Below are positions 44,677-54,389 of a stretch of 64,000 nucleotides of DNA, in pieces. The position numbers and the translations under genes are program-made. How positions within the stretch are numbered: the first letter of the stretch is position 1; each line of letters opens with the position of its first letter. Source of the stretch: Clostridium estertheticum subsp. estertheticum (GTDB taxonomy: Bacteria; Bacillota; Clostridia; Clostridiales; Clostridiaceae); assembly GCF_001877035.1 (NCBI RefSeq), contig NZ_CP015756.1:1169001-1233000 (forward strand). Reading direction: 5' to 3'. Below the pieces are notes generated by a model, which saw nothing but the letters and a program-made list of their open reading frames with translations, was not told the DNA's origin and ran no database searches.

Positions 44677-46497
44677 TTGAAGTTTATTGCAGGTGTAGAT
44701 GTAGGTAATTCTACAACAGAGGTAGCTATTGCGGATATTGAAAATGGTCTAAATTTTGTTTCTAGTAGTTTGTCTAAAACTACAGGAATAAAAGGAACTT
44801 TAGATAACGTTGTTGGAATTTTAAATTCATTAACTGACGCATGCAAGAAGATTAATATAGAATTATCTGCATTGGATTCCATATGTATCAATGAGGCAAC
44901 ACCTGTAATAGGTGATGTAGCAATGGAAACAATTACAGAAACAATAATAACTGAGTCAACTATGATTGGACACAATCCAGATACACCAGGTGGGCTAGGT
45001 ATTGGTATTGGTAAGACTGTGTATATTGATGAAATAGTGAATTTACACAGTATGGAAGATGTAATTTGTATAATTCCAAAGTCAGTAGATTTTGAAACTG
45101 CTGCTATGAGAATTAATAATGCACTTGACAATAATGTAAAAATTAATGGACTTATTGTTCAAGCAGATGATGGTGTTATTATTTCCAATAGGCTAAGGAA
45201 AGTTATCCCGATTGTTGATGAAGTTTCCCTTATAGAAAAAGTACCTATGGGAATGATTGCGGCTGTCGAGGTAGCGCCGCCAGGTTCTAACATAACAGTA
45301 CTTTCAAATCCCTATGGCTTAGCTACAATATTTAGCTTAACCCCAGATGAAACAAAGCATATAATTCCTGTTGCAAGGGCTCTGATTGGAAATAAATCAG
45401 CTGTTGTAATTAGGACACCAGAGGGAGATGTAAAGGAAAGAACGATTCCATCTGGTAATCTTATTTTATTTGGAAAACAAGAAAAAAAAGTTGGCATCGA
45501 AGAAGGTGCTGTTAAAATAATGAAAGCGTTAAGGGATGCTTGGCCAATAAATGATGTGGTCGGTGAGAGCGGAACAAATGTTGGAGGAATGATTGAAAGA
45601 GTTAAGCAGGTCATGGGTCAATTAACTAAGCAGAAAAGCTGCGAAATAAAAATTCAAGATATTTTAGCAGTAGACACATTTGTACCTCAAAAGGTAAACG
45701 GAGGTATAGCAGGAGAGTTTGCTTTAGAAAATGCAGTTGCACTAGCAGCAATGGTTAAAACAAGTAGACTGCCTATGGAAAGTATAGCAAGAAAACTTGA
45801 GCAGGAGACAGGTATTAAGGTAATTATTGGTGGAGTTGAAGCAAATATGGCAGTTCTTGGAGCATTAACTACTCCAGGTACGGACAGACCAATGGTAATA
45901 CTTGATTTAGGTGGGGGATCAACAGATTCTGCCTTTATAAGTAAAACAGGAGATGTAAAATCTATTCATCATGCTGGAGCAGGAGAGATGGTAACAATGC
46001 TCATAGACTCAGAGCTTGGAATAGATGACTATAACCTGGCAGAGGATATCAAGAAGTATCCTCTTGCAAAAGTTGAAAGCCTATTTAATGTAAGGTATGA
46101 AGATGGTAGTGTATGTTTTTTTCAAAAGCCGCTTAGTGCTTCTATATTTGCAAGAAATGTTGTTGTAAAAGAAAATGAGATGGTTCCAATCCATTCAAAA
46201 CATTCAATTGATAAAATAAGAATTGTTAGACGCGAAGCTAAAAAGAAGATATTTATAACAAATGTTGTAAGAGCTCTTCAAGATATAGCACCAGGGAATA
46301 ACCTTCGCGCTATTGAGTTTGTAGTGCTCGTTGGTGGATCAGCACTTGATTTTGAAATACCTGAAATGATATCTGATGAGCTTTCTCATTATGGCATAGT
46401 TTGTGGAAGCGGTAATATAAGAGCAAAAGAGGGCCCTAGAAATGCAGTAGCAACAGGTCTTGTAATATCTTACTACAATAGCTTGAAAGGAATATAA
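44677..46497 (+). CDS. pduG: Dehydratase reactivase, large subunit
   Basis: The 606-residue chaperone-like ATPase exchanges damaged cobalamin from inactivated dehydratase. It has an ASKHA-type fold (FIAGVDVGNSTTEVAIAD at the start, ILDLGGGSTDSA later). The TTG at 44677 is chosen because GAGGTG lies 6 nt before it; the ATG at 44653 has no good site. PduG acts with PduH, whose ATG begins 1 nt after its stop. Confidence 0.94.
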   Translation: MKFIAGVDVGNSTTEVAIADIENGLNFVSSSLSKTTGIKGTLDNVVGILNSLTDACKKINIELSALDSICINEATPVIGDVAMETITETIITESTMIGHNPDTPGGLGIGIGKTVYIDEIVNLHSMEDVICIIPKSVDFETAAMRINNALDNNVKINGLIVQADDGVIISNRLRKVIPIVDEVSLIEKVPMGMIAAVEVAPPGSNITVLSNPYGLATIFSLTPDETKHIIPVARALIGNKSAVVIRTPEGDVKERTIPSGNLILFGKQEKKVGIEEGAVKIMKALRDAWPINDVVGESGTNVGGMIERVKQVMGQLTKQKSCEIKIQDILAVDTFVPQKVNGGIAGEFALENAVALAAMVKTSRLPMESIARKLEQETGIKVIIGGVEANMAVLGALTTPGTDRPMVILDLGGGSTDSAFISKTGDVKSIHHAGAGEMVTMLIDSELGIDDYNLAEDIKKYPLAKVESLFNVRYEDGSVCFFQKPLSASIFARNVVVKENEMVPIHSKHSIDKIRIVRREAKKKIFITNVVRALQDIAPGNNLRAIEFVVLVGGSALDFEIPEMISDELSHYGIVCGSGNIRAKEGPRNAVATGLVISYYNSLKGI

Positions 46498-46498
46498 A

Positions 46499-46897
46499 AT
46501 GGAGAATAACAGTAGACCTTGCATTGTTGTTGTTACGGATAAACCAGATATTAATATACTTAAACATATACTCGCAGGAATTGAAGAAGAAGGTATCCCA
46601 TATGAAGTTGATGTAGTTAATGGTGATGAACTTTTAAAAATCACTCATAAGGCTGCAGTGTATTCAAGAATGGGTGTCGGGATAGGAATAAAACAAAATA
46701 GAGTTTTGCTACACTTTAGCAAACTTAAAATTGATAAACCAATTCTCGACGTCAACTTGAATGAAAATATTAAAGATACTGCAAGAAACATTGGTAATAA
46801 TGCTGCAAGATTATATAAAATAATGCCTTTTAAAAATATGGGCGAGGGTATTATGGAAGCATTAAAGCATAATTTCGCAAGGGAGGAAAACATATGA
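46499..46897 (+). CDS. pduH: Dehydratase reactivase, small subunit
   Basis: The 132-residue protein resembles the dehydratase beta subunit (IAVVTDKPD-type start, VGIGIKQNRVLLHF) and pairs with PduG to reactivate the dehydratase. It is immediately downstream of pduG, and its TGA overlaps the ATG of pduK (ATGA), showing translational coupling. Confidence 0.93.
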   Translation: MENNSRPCIVVVTDKPDINILKHILAGIEEEGIPYEVDVVNGDELLKITHKAAVYSRMGVGIGIKQNRVLLHFSKLKIDKPILDVNLNENIKDTARNIGNNAARLYKIMPFKNMGEGIMEALKHNFAREENI

Positions 46898-47448
46898 GCA
46901 GAGTTGCCCTTGGGTTAATTGAAACAGTAGGATTAGCTGCAGCAATTGAAGCAGCGGATACTTGTATGAAATCAGCAAATGTTGAGCTCATAGGGTATGA
47001 ATTGACTAAAGGTTATGGCATGGTTACAGTTAAGATTAAAGGTAACGTGTCAGCAGTTAAAGCAGCCATTGAGTCGGCTAAAGTAAGTGCATCGGCTGTA
47101 AATACAGTATATGCAACTCTTGTTATTCCAAGACCTGTTGATAAATTAGATTTAATAATTGAATCTAGTAATACTATTGGATTAGAAAATAAATTTGTTG
47201 GCAAAAAAGAAACAATAGAAATTCCAGAAGAAATAATAAATGAAAAAGAAGTAAAAATAGTGGAGAAGCAAGCTTTAGTAGAGGAATCAGTTGTAGTTGT
47301 TAATTCAATCATTGTGGATGGAGCAGTGCAGGAAACAACAACAGAGGGAATTTGCAATTTATGTTATGACCCTAAATGTAGTAGGAAGAAGGGAATGACT
47401 AGAAAGGCATGTATGCATTATAAGGATAGTGAAGGTGATAAGAAATGA
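46894..47448 (+). CDS. pduK: Microcompartment shell protein PduK with Cys-rich tail
   Basis: The 184-residue protein has an N-terminal BMC-H domain (about residues 1-90, [20 protein letters not shown]), a linker of about 55 residues and a C-terminal Cys cluster CX2CX4CX10C near residues 153-172. Such tails in PduK have been proposed to bind zinc or an iron-sulfur cluster. The linker shows charged, low-complexity sequence. It overlaps pduH and pduL by the ATGA pattern. Confidence 0.88.
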   Translation: MSRVALGLIETVGLAAAIEAADTCMKSANVELIGYELTKGYGMVTVKIKGNVSAVKAAIESAKVSASAVNTVYATLVIPRPVDKLDLIIESSNTIGLENKFVGKKETIEIPEEIINEKEVKIVEKQALVEESVVVVNSIIVDGAVQETTTEGICNLCYDPKCSRKKGMTRKACMHYKDSEGDKK

Positions 47449-48098
47449 ATGAATTTGATGATGCTCTCTTAAAGGATATAGTTGAAGAAGTTTCAAGGAA
47501 ATCATGTATTAAAAATAGAGAATATGTTATTCCGGTTGGAGTGTCAAGTAGGCATATTCATGTGACCAAGGAAGATCTTGAGTTTCTATTTGGAAAAGGA
47601 TATGAGCTTACTGTAAAAAGTAAAGTTAAACAGATAGGTCAGTTTGCAGCAAATGAAACTGTTACATTAGCAGGACCTAAAGGAAGCTTAATTAAAGTTA
47701 GAATACTTGGGCCTATAAGAAAAGAAAGTCAGATTGAAATATCACTTACTGATTCCTATACACTTGGAGTAAAGGCCCCACTTAGAAATTCTTCAGACAT
47801 AGTAGGGTCAGAAACACTTAGTGTAATTGGACCAAAGGGAATGAAAATTTTTAATGAAAAAGTAATTGTTGCAACTAGGCATGTTCATATGTTACCTCAA
47901 GATGCAATTACATTTGGAGTTTCGGATGGTGACTTTGTTGACATTGAAACTAAAGGGCTTAAAGGTATTATTTTGAAAAATGTACTTGTTAGAGTTGGCA
48001 ATAATTCAGTTTTAGAGGTTCATATAGATACTGATGAGGCAAATGCAGCAGAAATAAAAAATAATGGACTTATTAGGATTGTGGGGTTAAGTAGATAA
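47445..48098 (+). CDS. pduL: Phosphate propanoyltransferase
   Basis: The 217-residue enzyme converts propanoyl-CoA (or 3-hydroxypropanoyl-CoA) and phosphate to the acyl-phosphate and recycles CoA in the shell. Two similar beta-barrel halves each show a metal-binding His motif: [13 protein letters not shown] and [12 protein letters not shown]. The N-terminal helix ([16 protein letters not shown]) is an encapsulation-type peptide. No PduW kinase is in the window, so acyl-phosphate must be used by a kinase encoded elsewhere. Confidence 0.95.
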   Translation: MNEFDDALLKDIVEEVSRKSCIKNREYVIPVGVSSRHIHVTKEDLEFLFGKGYELTVKSKVKQIGQFAANETVTLAGPKGSLIKVRILGPIRKESQIEISLTDSYTLGVKAPLRNSSDIVGSETLSVIGPKGMKIFNEKVIVATRHVHMLPQDAITFGVSDGDFVDIETKGLKGIILKNVLVRVGNNSVLEVHIDTDEANAAEIKNNGLIRIVGLSR

Positions 48099-48100
48099 TT

Positions 48101-48916
48101 ATGATGGAGAAAGCAAATGATCTTATATTGCAAATGGAGAAATGTATAGCTAATGAGGGTCCAATAAAGGTAGAGGGAAAACTTAAGGTTGGAGTTGATC
48201 TTGGAACTGCAAATATAGTTATTACAGTGCTTGATTCTAATGATATTCCGGTTGCAGGAGCAATTTATCCAGCAGATGTTGTACGTGATGGAATAGTTGT
48301 TAATTTTGTAGGGGCAGTACAAATTATAAGAAAGCTTAAAGCTCAACTTGAAAAGCAACTTGGGCGTGAGCTTATATATGCAGCAACTGCAATCCCACCA
48401 GGAATTATGGAAGGTAATGTACGTGTTATTAAAAATGTAGTTGAAGGTGGGGGTTTTATTGTTACAAATGTACTTGATGAGCCAACGGCGGCAGCTAACA
48501 TATTAAACATTAACTCTGGAGCAGTTGTGGACATTGGTGGTGGTACTACGGGAATTTCGATACTCAAAGATGGAAAAGTTATCTATAGTGCAGATGAGCC
48601 AACAGGAGGAAGACATTTGACTCTTGTGACGGCAGGGGCTCTAAATATGGAATATGAAGATGCAGAGGAATATAAAAAGGACATTAACAATTATAATATG
48701 GTGTTTACAATGGTTAGGCCAGTAATTGAAAAAATGTCATCGATAATACAAAAACATATAAAAGGCTACAATATCGATACAATATATCTCGTTGGAGGTA
48801 CTTGTTGCCTTAAGAATATTGAAAATGTAGTAGAGGAGTACACTGGTGTTAAAACTGTTAAAACGTATAATCCACTTCTAGCAACTCCACTCGGAATTGC
48901 AATTAGCGTAAAGTGA
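48101..48916 (+). CDS. eutJ: EutJ-like ASKHA-fold protein in the pdu operon
   Basis: The 271-residue protein belongs to the EutJ family, an actin/Hsp70-like fold: VGVDLGTANIVITVLD near residues 30-45, VVDIGGGTTGISIL near 143-156 and YLVGGTCCLKNIE near 232-244. EutJ is thought to act as a chaperone in ethanolamine microcompartments; similar genes occur in gram-positive pdu clusters. It lies between pduL and the pduM-like gene. Its precise role is not known. Confidence 0.85.
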   Translation: MMEKANDLILQMEKCIANEGPIKVEGKLKVGVDLGTANIVITVLDSNDIPVAGAIYPADVVRDGIVVNFVGAVQIIRKLKAQLEKQLGRELIYAATAIPPGIMEGNVRVIKNVVEGGGFIVTNVLDEPTAAANILNINSGAVVDIGGGTTGISILKDGKVIYSADEPTGGRHLTLVTAGALNMEYEDAEEYKKDINNYNMVFTMVRPVIEKMSSIIQKHIKGYNIDTIYLVGGTCCLKNIENVVEEYTGVKTVKTYNPLLATPLGIAISVK

Positions 48917-48926
48917 GGTGATTTAG

Positions 48927-49691
48927 TTGGATATTGAAGAGCTAATAAGAGCAATCACAATTCAAGTATTAGGTTTGGTTAATAAAAAAGTATTAGTTTT
49001 CATTTCAGGTGGGGTAGTAAATGTAGAAGAGGAATTTAAGATTTTAAAAGAATTTGATAATTTACAATATAGTGTTGTTTTATCTGACTCTGCGAAGGAT
49101 ATAATTCCTAATAAGTTTATTGAAGACCTAAATGCAGATTTGATTTCTGACAAAAAAGTAATGGCTAAAAAGATAGATGAAGTTGATTTTATATTGATAC
49201 CAGTTATGACAAGAAATATACTTGCAAAAACAGCTTTTGGCATTCGCGACACATTTATTACAACAGGAATTTCGGATGCAATTATGAAAAACAAGAAAAT
49301 AATTGTAGTAAAGGATAGTTTTGATCCTGATAACCCAGTTAATGTTTCATTAGGTTATTCACAAAATGGTTCATATAATGAAATGATAAAAAATCATATA
49401 AAAACAATAGAGAGCTTTGGGGTTTCATTTATTAATGCATATGAGCTCAAAAAGGCTATAAACGAATTACTTATTATAGAAGAAAAGAAAATAACACAAT
49501 TTACTAAGAGTGAAAAAGTTGTGACAAAAGAAATAAGAGAAGTAACATTAAAAGGAATAATAACAAAAACCGATTTGCTGTCTATTGGGAGTTGTAGGAA
49601 TATAAAAATTTCAAAAGGAGCGGTTATTACATCTCTTGCAAAAGATTACATAGACTCAGAAAACATTGAAATAGATTACATTGAGGGGTGA
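48927..49691 (+). CDS. Flavoprotein-PduM-like fusion protein of the microcompartment
   Basis: The 254-residue protein begins with a short amphipathic helix (IEELIRAITIQVLG) followed by a flavoprotein-family domain (about 20-170, including VLVFISGGVVN and the cofactor-site-like LIPVMTRNILAKTAFGI). The C-terminal 70 residues (ISKGAVITSLAKDYI) resemble the PduM/EutQ type tail. PduM is a structural protein of the Pdu compartment; flavoprotein-type relatives occur in some gram-positive pdu loci. The TTG start follows GAGGTGAT. It probably plays a redox or structural part. Confidence 0.7.
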   Translation: MDIEELIRAITIQVLGLVNKKVLVFISGGVVNVEEEFKILKEFDNLQYSVVLSDSAKDIIPNKFIEDLNADLISDKKVMAKKIDEVDFILIPVMTRNILAKTAFGIRDTFITTGISDAIMKNKKIIVVKDSFDPDNPVNVSLGYSQNGSYNEMIKNHIKTIESFGVSFINAYELKKAINELLIIEEKKITQFTKSEKVVTKEIREVTLKGIITKTDLLSIGSCRNIKISKGAVITSLAKDYIDSENIEIDYIEG

Positions 49692-49695
49692 GAAT

Positions 49696-49965
49696 ATGTT
49701 TTTGGCAAAAGTAATTGGGACGCTTGTTTCCACAAAGAAAGATGATAGATTGATTGGAAGCAAGCTTCTGATAATTAGAAAAATTAATGAATTCGAGGAA
49801 GAAGAGAAAGATACATTAGTTGCAGTTGATACAGTAGGCGCAGGAAATGGTGAAATAGTTCTTGTAATTACAGGTAGTGGAGCAAGACTTTTAGAAGATA
49901 ATAAAGATACACCAATTGATACGGCTATAGTAGGGATTGTAGATTACATTGAAGTAAGTAAATAA
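49696..49965 (+). CDS. pduN: Microcompartment vertex protein PduN (BMC-P)
   Basis: The 89-residue EutN/CcmL family protein forms pentamers that close the shell vertices. MFLAKVIGTLVSTKKDDRL and the later VDTVGAGNGEIVLVITGSGAR are the typical segments. The ATG at 49696 follows GAGGGGTGAG; the longer frame starts inside the site. It follows the pduM-like gene by 4 nt. Confidence 0.95.
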   Translation: MFLAKVIGTLVSTKKDDRLIGSKLLIIRKINEFEEEEKDTLVAVDTVGAGNGEIVLVITGSGARLLEDNKDTPIDTAIVGIVDYIEVSK

Positions 49966-49994
49966 TAATTTAAACTCCAATAGGAGATGAATTT

Positions 49995-50987
49995 ATGAAA
50001 ATATATACAAAGACGGGGGATAAAGGTCAAACAAGTTTGCTTGGAGGAAGCAGAACTTCAAAATCTGATTTAAGGGTATGGTCATATGGAACATGCGATA
50101 GTGTAAATTCGACCTTAGGTTTTGCAAGAAGTTTTATAAAAGATGAAGAGATAAAGACAATAATATTCAAAATACAAAAAACACTTTTTGAAGCAGGGGC
50201 AGAACTTGCATCGCTTGGTACTGATAAATTTAAGGAAAGAATAGTTAAAGAAGATATAGATTATTTAGAAACAGTAATAGATAAGGTAGACATGATTATC
50301 CCAAAGCTTAATAGTTTTATAGTTCCTGGTGGAACAATTGAATCCGGAGCACTTGATGTAGCAAGAACTAAGGTACGCGAAGCGGAGCGATATATAGTAG
50401 AGTTAGCCATGAGTTATGATGTTAGTGCTAATTTATCAAAGTATTTTAATAGATTATCAGATGTTATATACACTATAGCAAGATATGAGGATTATAAAAA
50501 TATTCTAATAAAGGTTAAAGAAAATGTAATAGTGGCACTTAGACTAAAAATTAATAAAAGGGGTAGTGAGAAAATGAATAGAGAACTTAGTGAAAAGATA
50601 ATAAAAAGGTGTATTGAAAAGGCAATACAAATAGAAGTCCCAATGGTGATTTGGGTCATGGATGAGCATGGAAACCCTGTAATGTTTGAGAGAATGGATG
50701 GATCACTTCTTGCAAGTATTGAAATTGCAAAAGGAAAGGCTTATAGTGCAGTGGCATTTAAGTTACCTACACATGAACTTAATGAACTAGCAAAAAACGG
50801 AGAACTTTATGGGATTAATAACCTAGATAATGTTATTACATTTGGAGGAGGATATCCGTTAAAGATAAATAATCTTATAGTTGGAGCAGTTGGTGTAAGT
50901 GGCGGAACAGTTTCACAAGATATGGAAGTTGCGATCTATGCGGTTAAAAAGTTTGAGGAGATGATAAGTTATGGAGATAAAAAATGA
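49995..50987 (+). CDS. pduO: Cob(I)alamin adenosyltransferase PduO with C-terminal GlcG/HbpS domain
   Basis: The 330-residue enzyme makes adenosylcobalamin from cob(I)alamin and ATP. The PduO-type N-terminal domain starts with IYTKTGDKGQTSLLGGS (about residues 1-175). A GlcG/HbpS domain follows (about 195-328, with VIWVMDEHGNPVMFERMDG and ending GAVGVSGGTVSQD). It has the two-domain form of Salmonella PduO. It supplies the cofactor for pduCDE, with PduS as cobalamin reductase. The gene overlaps pduP by 17 nt. Confidence 0.95.
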   Translation: MKIYTKTGDKGQTSLLGGSRTSKSDLRVWSYGTCDSVNSTLGFARSFIKDEEIKTIIFKIQKTLFEAGAELASLGTDKFKERIVKEDIDYLETVIDKVDMIIPKLNSFIVPGGTIESGALDVARTKVREAERYIVELAMSYDVSANLSKYFNRLSDVIYTIARYEDYKNILIKVKENVIVALRLKINKRGSEKMNRELSEKIIKRCIEKAIQIEVPMVIWVMDEHGNPVMFERMDGSLLASIEIAKGKAYSAVAFKLPTHELNELAKNGELYGINNLDNVITFGGGYPLKINNLIVGAVGVSGGTVSQDMEVAIYAVKKFEEMISYGDKK

Positions 50988-52386
50988 TGAAATATCAGCA
51001 ATGGTTGAAAAAGTACTTCAGGAAATGAATAGGAGAGATCTTAATGTCTCTGAGAGTGATGGCGTTTTTGATGATATGGATGAAGCAATTGAGGCTGCAT
51101 CAATTGCGCAAAAAGAGCTTATATGTATGAGCATTTCACAAAGAGAAGAGCTTATATCCGCAATGAGAAAAGCTATACTTGATAACGCTACAAAAATAGC
51201 AGACATTTGCGTTGAAGATACTGGAATGGGAAGGAAAGATCATAAGTATTTAAAACTTAAACTTGTGGCTAATAAAACTCCTGGAACAGAAGTGCTTAAA
51301 ACAATGGCAATATCAGGTGATAAAGGATTGACACTTATAGAAATGGGGCCATTTGGAGTAATCGGTGGAATAACGCCTTCAACTAATCCATCTGCGACAG
51401 TTATGTGTAATAGCATTGGAATGATTGCATCAGGGAATGCGGCTGTGTTTTCACCACATCCAGGAGCAATAGAAAGTTGTCTTATTTCCGTAAGAGTTCT
51501 TAATAAAGCAATAACTGATGCTGGTGGCCCTAGAAATTTAATTACAACGTTAAGAAAACCATCACTTGAAAGTACTGATACGATGATAAATAATCCTAAA
51601 ATAAGACTTGTAGTTGCAACTGGTGGACCTTTTATTGTTAAGAAAGTGTTATCATCAGGCAAAAAAGCAATTGGAGCAGGAGCTGGTAATCCTCCGGTGG
51701 TTGTTGATGAAACAGCAGATATAGTGAAAGCTGCAAGGGATATAATCGCAGGTTGTTGTTTTGATAACAATCTTCCATGTATAGCAGAAAAGGAAGCAAT
51801 TGTTGTTGAAAGCGTATATGAAAAATTAATTGCAGAGATGCTTAAGAACGGAAACGTATATGAATTAGATGAGCAGCAAAAACAAAAGGTTCTAGATGTA
51901 GTAATGAACAAAACTGAAAAGGGTGGAAAAATAAAATATGGAGTTAACAAAAACTTTGTTGGTAAAGATGCATCAGTTATTTTAGCAGCAGCAGGAATAG
52001 AGGCTCCTAAAGGTGTTGAATGTTTAATTTGTAGGGCAGAAAATTTACATCCATTTGTACAAGAAGAGTTAATGATGCCAATACTTGCAATTGTTAAAGT
52101 TAAAGATGTTGATGAAGCAATAAACACAGCTGTCTTAGATGAACATGGGAATAGACATACTGCTATGATGCATTCAAAGAATATTGATAATTTAACCAAG
52201 ATGTCAAGACTTATAGATACTACGATATTTGTTAAAAATGCACCATCATATGCAGGAATAGGTTTTGGAGGAGAAGGGTGGACAACATTTACAATAGCTG
52301 GGCCAACAGGTGAAGGTATTACAAATGCTACATCATTTACTAGGCAGAGAAGATGTACAATGGTTGATTCTTTTAGAATCATATAA
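50971..52386 (+). CDS. pduP: CoA-acylating propionaldehyde dehydrogenase
   Basis: The 471-residue aldehyde dehydrogenase converts propanal (or 3-hydroxypropanal) to acyl-CoA with NAD+. The likely catalytic Cys is C270 in CCFDNNLPC. The N-terminal helix (NDEISAMVEKVLQEMNRR) is a classical PduP-type encapsulation peptide. GNPPVVVDETADI is also typical. It overlaps the end of pduO and is followed by pduS after 12 nt. Confidence 0.95.
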   Translation: MEIKNDEISAMVEKVLQEMNRRDLNVSESDGVFDDMDEAIEAASIAQKELICMSISQREELISAMRKAILDNATKIADICVEDTGMGRKDHKYLKLKLVANKTPGTEVLKTMAISGDKGLTLIEMGPFGVIGGITPSTNPSATVMCNSIGMIASGNAAVFSPHPGAIESCLISVRVLNKAITDAGGPRNLITTLRKPSLESTDTMINNPKIRLVVATGGPFIVKKVLSSGKKAIGAGAGNPPVVVDETADIVKAARDIIAGCCFDNNLPCIAEKEAIVVESVYEKLIAEMLKNGNVYELDEQQKQKVLDVVMNKTEKGGKIKYGVNKNFVGKDASVILAAAGIEAPKGVECLICRAENLHPFVQEELMMPILAIVKVKDVDEAINTAVLDEHGNRHTAMMHSKNIDNLTKMSRLIDTTIFVKNAPSYAGIGFGGEGWTTFTIAGPTGEGITNATSFTRQRRCTMVDSFRII

Positions 52387-52398
52387 GGAGGGTTTAAT

Positions 52399-53742
52399 AT
52401 GGAATTATTAGACCAAATATATAAAGCCGGAGTTGTAGGAGCCGGGGGAGCTGGCTTCCCAACTCACATTAAACTAAAATGCAATGTTGAATATCTTTTA
52501 GTTAATGCAGCAGAATGTGAGCCACTTATTCAAACTGATAAGTATATTATGCGCCATAATGCAGATGAAATAATAAAGGCATTAAGTTTTATGGCACCAC
52601 TGGTAGGAGCAGATAAAGTTATAATTGCAATTAAAGGAAAATACGAAAGAGAGATACAAGCTCTTCAAAGTGCAATAAAAAAGCTCGACTCAAAAGTTGA
52701 ACTTTTTTATCTTAAAAGTGTATATCCTGCTGGTGATGAACAAGTTATCGTATATGAGGTTACTGGCAGAGTAATTCCACCTGGAGGAATACCACTAAGC
52801 GTCGGAGCAGTGGTGTCAAACGTTGCAACAGTGTTAAGTATATATGATGCAACGAGAGGCAAGAGTGTTACCGATAAAATAATTACTGTAACTGGTGAAG
52901 TAAATAATCCAAGTTTATTATCAGTACCAATTGGAACTCCGATTTTAAAATGTATAAAAGCTGCAGGTGGTTTAAATATTAAGGATTATTGTGTAATTAT
53001 GGGCGGTCCTATGATGGGAAGAATTCTAAGCTCTGATGAAGTAGAGCAAAGAACTATAACTAAAACTGATGGTGGAATAATAGTGCTTCCTACGAACCAT
53101 TATATTAAAGAAAGAAAATCATTATCTGTGCAGCACATAATTAATCAAACAAAATCAGCATGTATTCAGTGCTCATATTGCACGCAAATGTGTCCAAGAT
53201 ACTTACTGGGTCATCCACTAAGACCACATAAAGTTATGAGGGCAATTTCAATGTCACTCGATCACTCAGAGGAAATTTTTAAAGAAGCCTTAATATGCTG
53301 CGAATGTGGAATATGTGAAATGTACGCTTGTCCTATGGGGATATCTCCAAGGCAAGTAAATATAATCATAAAAAATGAGTTAAGACAAAAGGGAGTTAAG
53401 TTTAATACAACTTTAAAAATAATCCCAGATGAACAAAGAGATGGCAGGCAAGTACCTGTATCAAGGCTTGTACAAAGACTTAACTTAGGTAAATATAAAG
53501 ACATAAAATTTGATGATGACGCAATTGAGGTAAAGGTTAACATTGTGACCATACCATTAAAGCAACATATAGGTAAATCCGCTACTTCAATTGTAGCAGT
53601 GGGCGATGAAGTTAATAAAGGACAACTAATTGGCGAAGTTAAGCGGGAGGATATGGGGGCTAATATTCATGCAAGTATTAGTGGAAAAGTTACAAATGTA
53701 TCTGATTGTATAATTATTGAAAGTAGTGAGGTGATATTATGA
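52399..53742 (+). CDS. pduS: Cobalamin reductase PduS (RnfC-like)
   Basis: The 447-residue iron-sulfur flavoprotein reduces cobalamin for PduO. The N-terminal RnfC-like segment is VGAGGAGFPTHIKL; two [4Fe-4S] motifs are CIQCSYCTQMC and CCECGICEMYAC. It is known to bind PduO and to be in the shell. It overlaps pduT by ATGA, and Cys38 of PduT could exchange electrons with it. Confidence 0.94.
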   Translation: MELLDQIYKAGVVGAGGAGFPTHIKLKCNVEYLLVNAAECEPLIQTDKYIMRHNADEIIKALSFMAPLVGADKVIIAIKGKYEREIQALQSAIKKLDSKVELFYLKSVYPAGDEQVIVYEVTGRVIPPGGIPLSVGAVVSNVATVLSIYDATRGKSVTDKIITVTGEVNNPSLLSVPIGTPILKCIKAAGGLNIKDYCVIMGGPMMGRILSSDEVEQRTITKTDGGIIVLPTNHYIKERKSLSVQHIINQTKSACIQCSYCTQMCPRYLLGHPLRPHKVMRAISMSLDHSEEIFKEALICCECGICEMYACPMGISPRQVNIIIKNELRQKGVKFNTTLKIIPDEQRDGRQVPVSRLVQRLNLGKYKDIKFDDDAIEVKVNIVTIPLKQHIGKSATSIVAVGDEVNKGQLIGEVKREDMGANIHASISGKVTNVSDCIIIESSEVIL

Positions 53743-54287
53743 TTAGATCAATAGCATTAATAGAGCTTAACAGCATAGCAAGAGGAATAGCAGTAGCAGA
53801 TGTTATGCTAAAGTCTGCAGAGGTAAGACTCTTATTTTCAAAACCTACTTGTCCAGGAAAATTTATAATACTAGTTGCTGGGGAGGTTGGGGCAGTAAAA
53901 GCTGCTCAAAAGTCAGGTGTTGATTATGGTGGGCAGTATGTTGTTGATGATGTTTTGATTGCTAATGTGCATCCTGATGTTATTGGGGCTATTAATTGTA
54001 ATGCAACAATAGATAAAGTAAATGCACTTGGAATATTAGAATTCTTTTCAATAGCAGCGTCCATTGTAGCAGCGGACGCTGCTGCAAAAGCAGCACAAGT
54101 TAAGTTAATTGAAATAAGACTTGGAATGGGAATTGGTGGTAAATCTTATATAACTTTGACAGGTGATGTAAGTTCAGTTAAAGCCGCGGTTGAAGTAGGT
54201 GCAAATGCAGTAGCGCAAACAGGAATGCTTTTAAATAAAGAGATTATTCCATCTCCTAAAAAAGAAGTATTTAATAATTTGTTATAG
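53739..54287 (+). CDS. pduT: Microcompartment shell protein PduT (BMC-T with [4Fe-4S] pore site)
   Basis: The 182-residue protein has two BMC domains and forms trimers. Cys38 in the segment KPTCPGKF is at the position known to coordinate a [4Fe-4S] cluster in the pore of PduT. It is thought to move electrons across the shell, fitting pduS as its neighbour. It is the last gene of the compact pdu operon. Confidence 0.94.
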   Translation: MIRSIALIELNSIARGIAVADVMLKSAEVRLLFSKPTCPGKFIILVAGEVGAVKAAQKSGVDYGGQYVVDDVLIANVHPDVIGAINCNATIDKVNALGILEFFSIAASIVAADAAAKAAQVKLIEIRLGMGIGGKSYITLTGDVSSVKAAVEVGANAVAQTGMLLNKEIIPSPKKEVFNNLL

Positions 54288-54317
54288 TAAAATAATATTC
54301 TAAAATGAGTTATACTG

Positions 54318-54352
54318 AGCAGAGAAGTTGACGGATTGTTAATTTCTCTGCT
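54318..54352 (+). terminator. Hairpin at the end of the pdu operon
   Basis: AGCAGAGAA and TTCTCTGCT form a 9-bp stem with a loop of about 16 nt. The T-tail is weak (AATTTAAATT), so it may be a leaky terminator or a processing signal before gldA. Confidence 0.5.
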
Positions 54353-54389
54353 AATTTAAATTAATGTTAAAATAAAGGAGGTAATTATT

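Noticed and set aside
51240-52382. A long minus-strand open frame (380 residues) opposite pduP
   Set aside because: It has no ribosome-binding site, its residues are a mirror of the strongly conserved pduP codons, and its composition is hydrophobic and Ser-rich, as for shadow frames.
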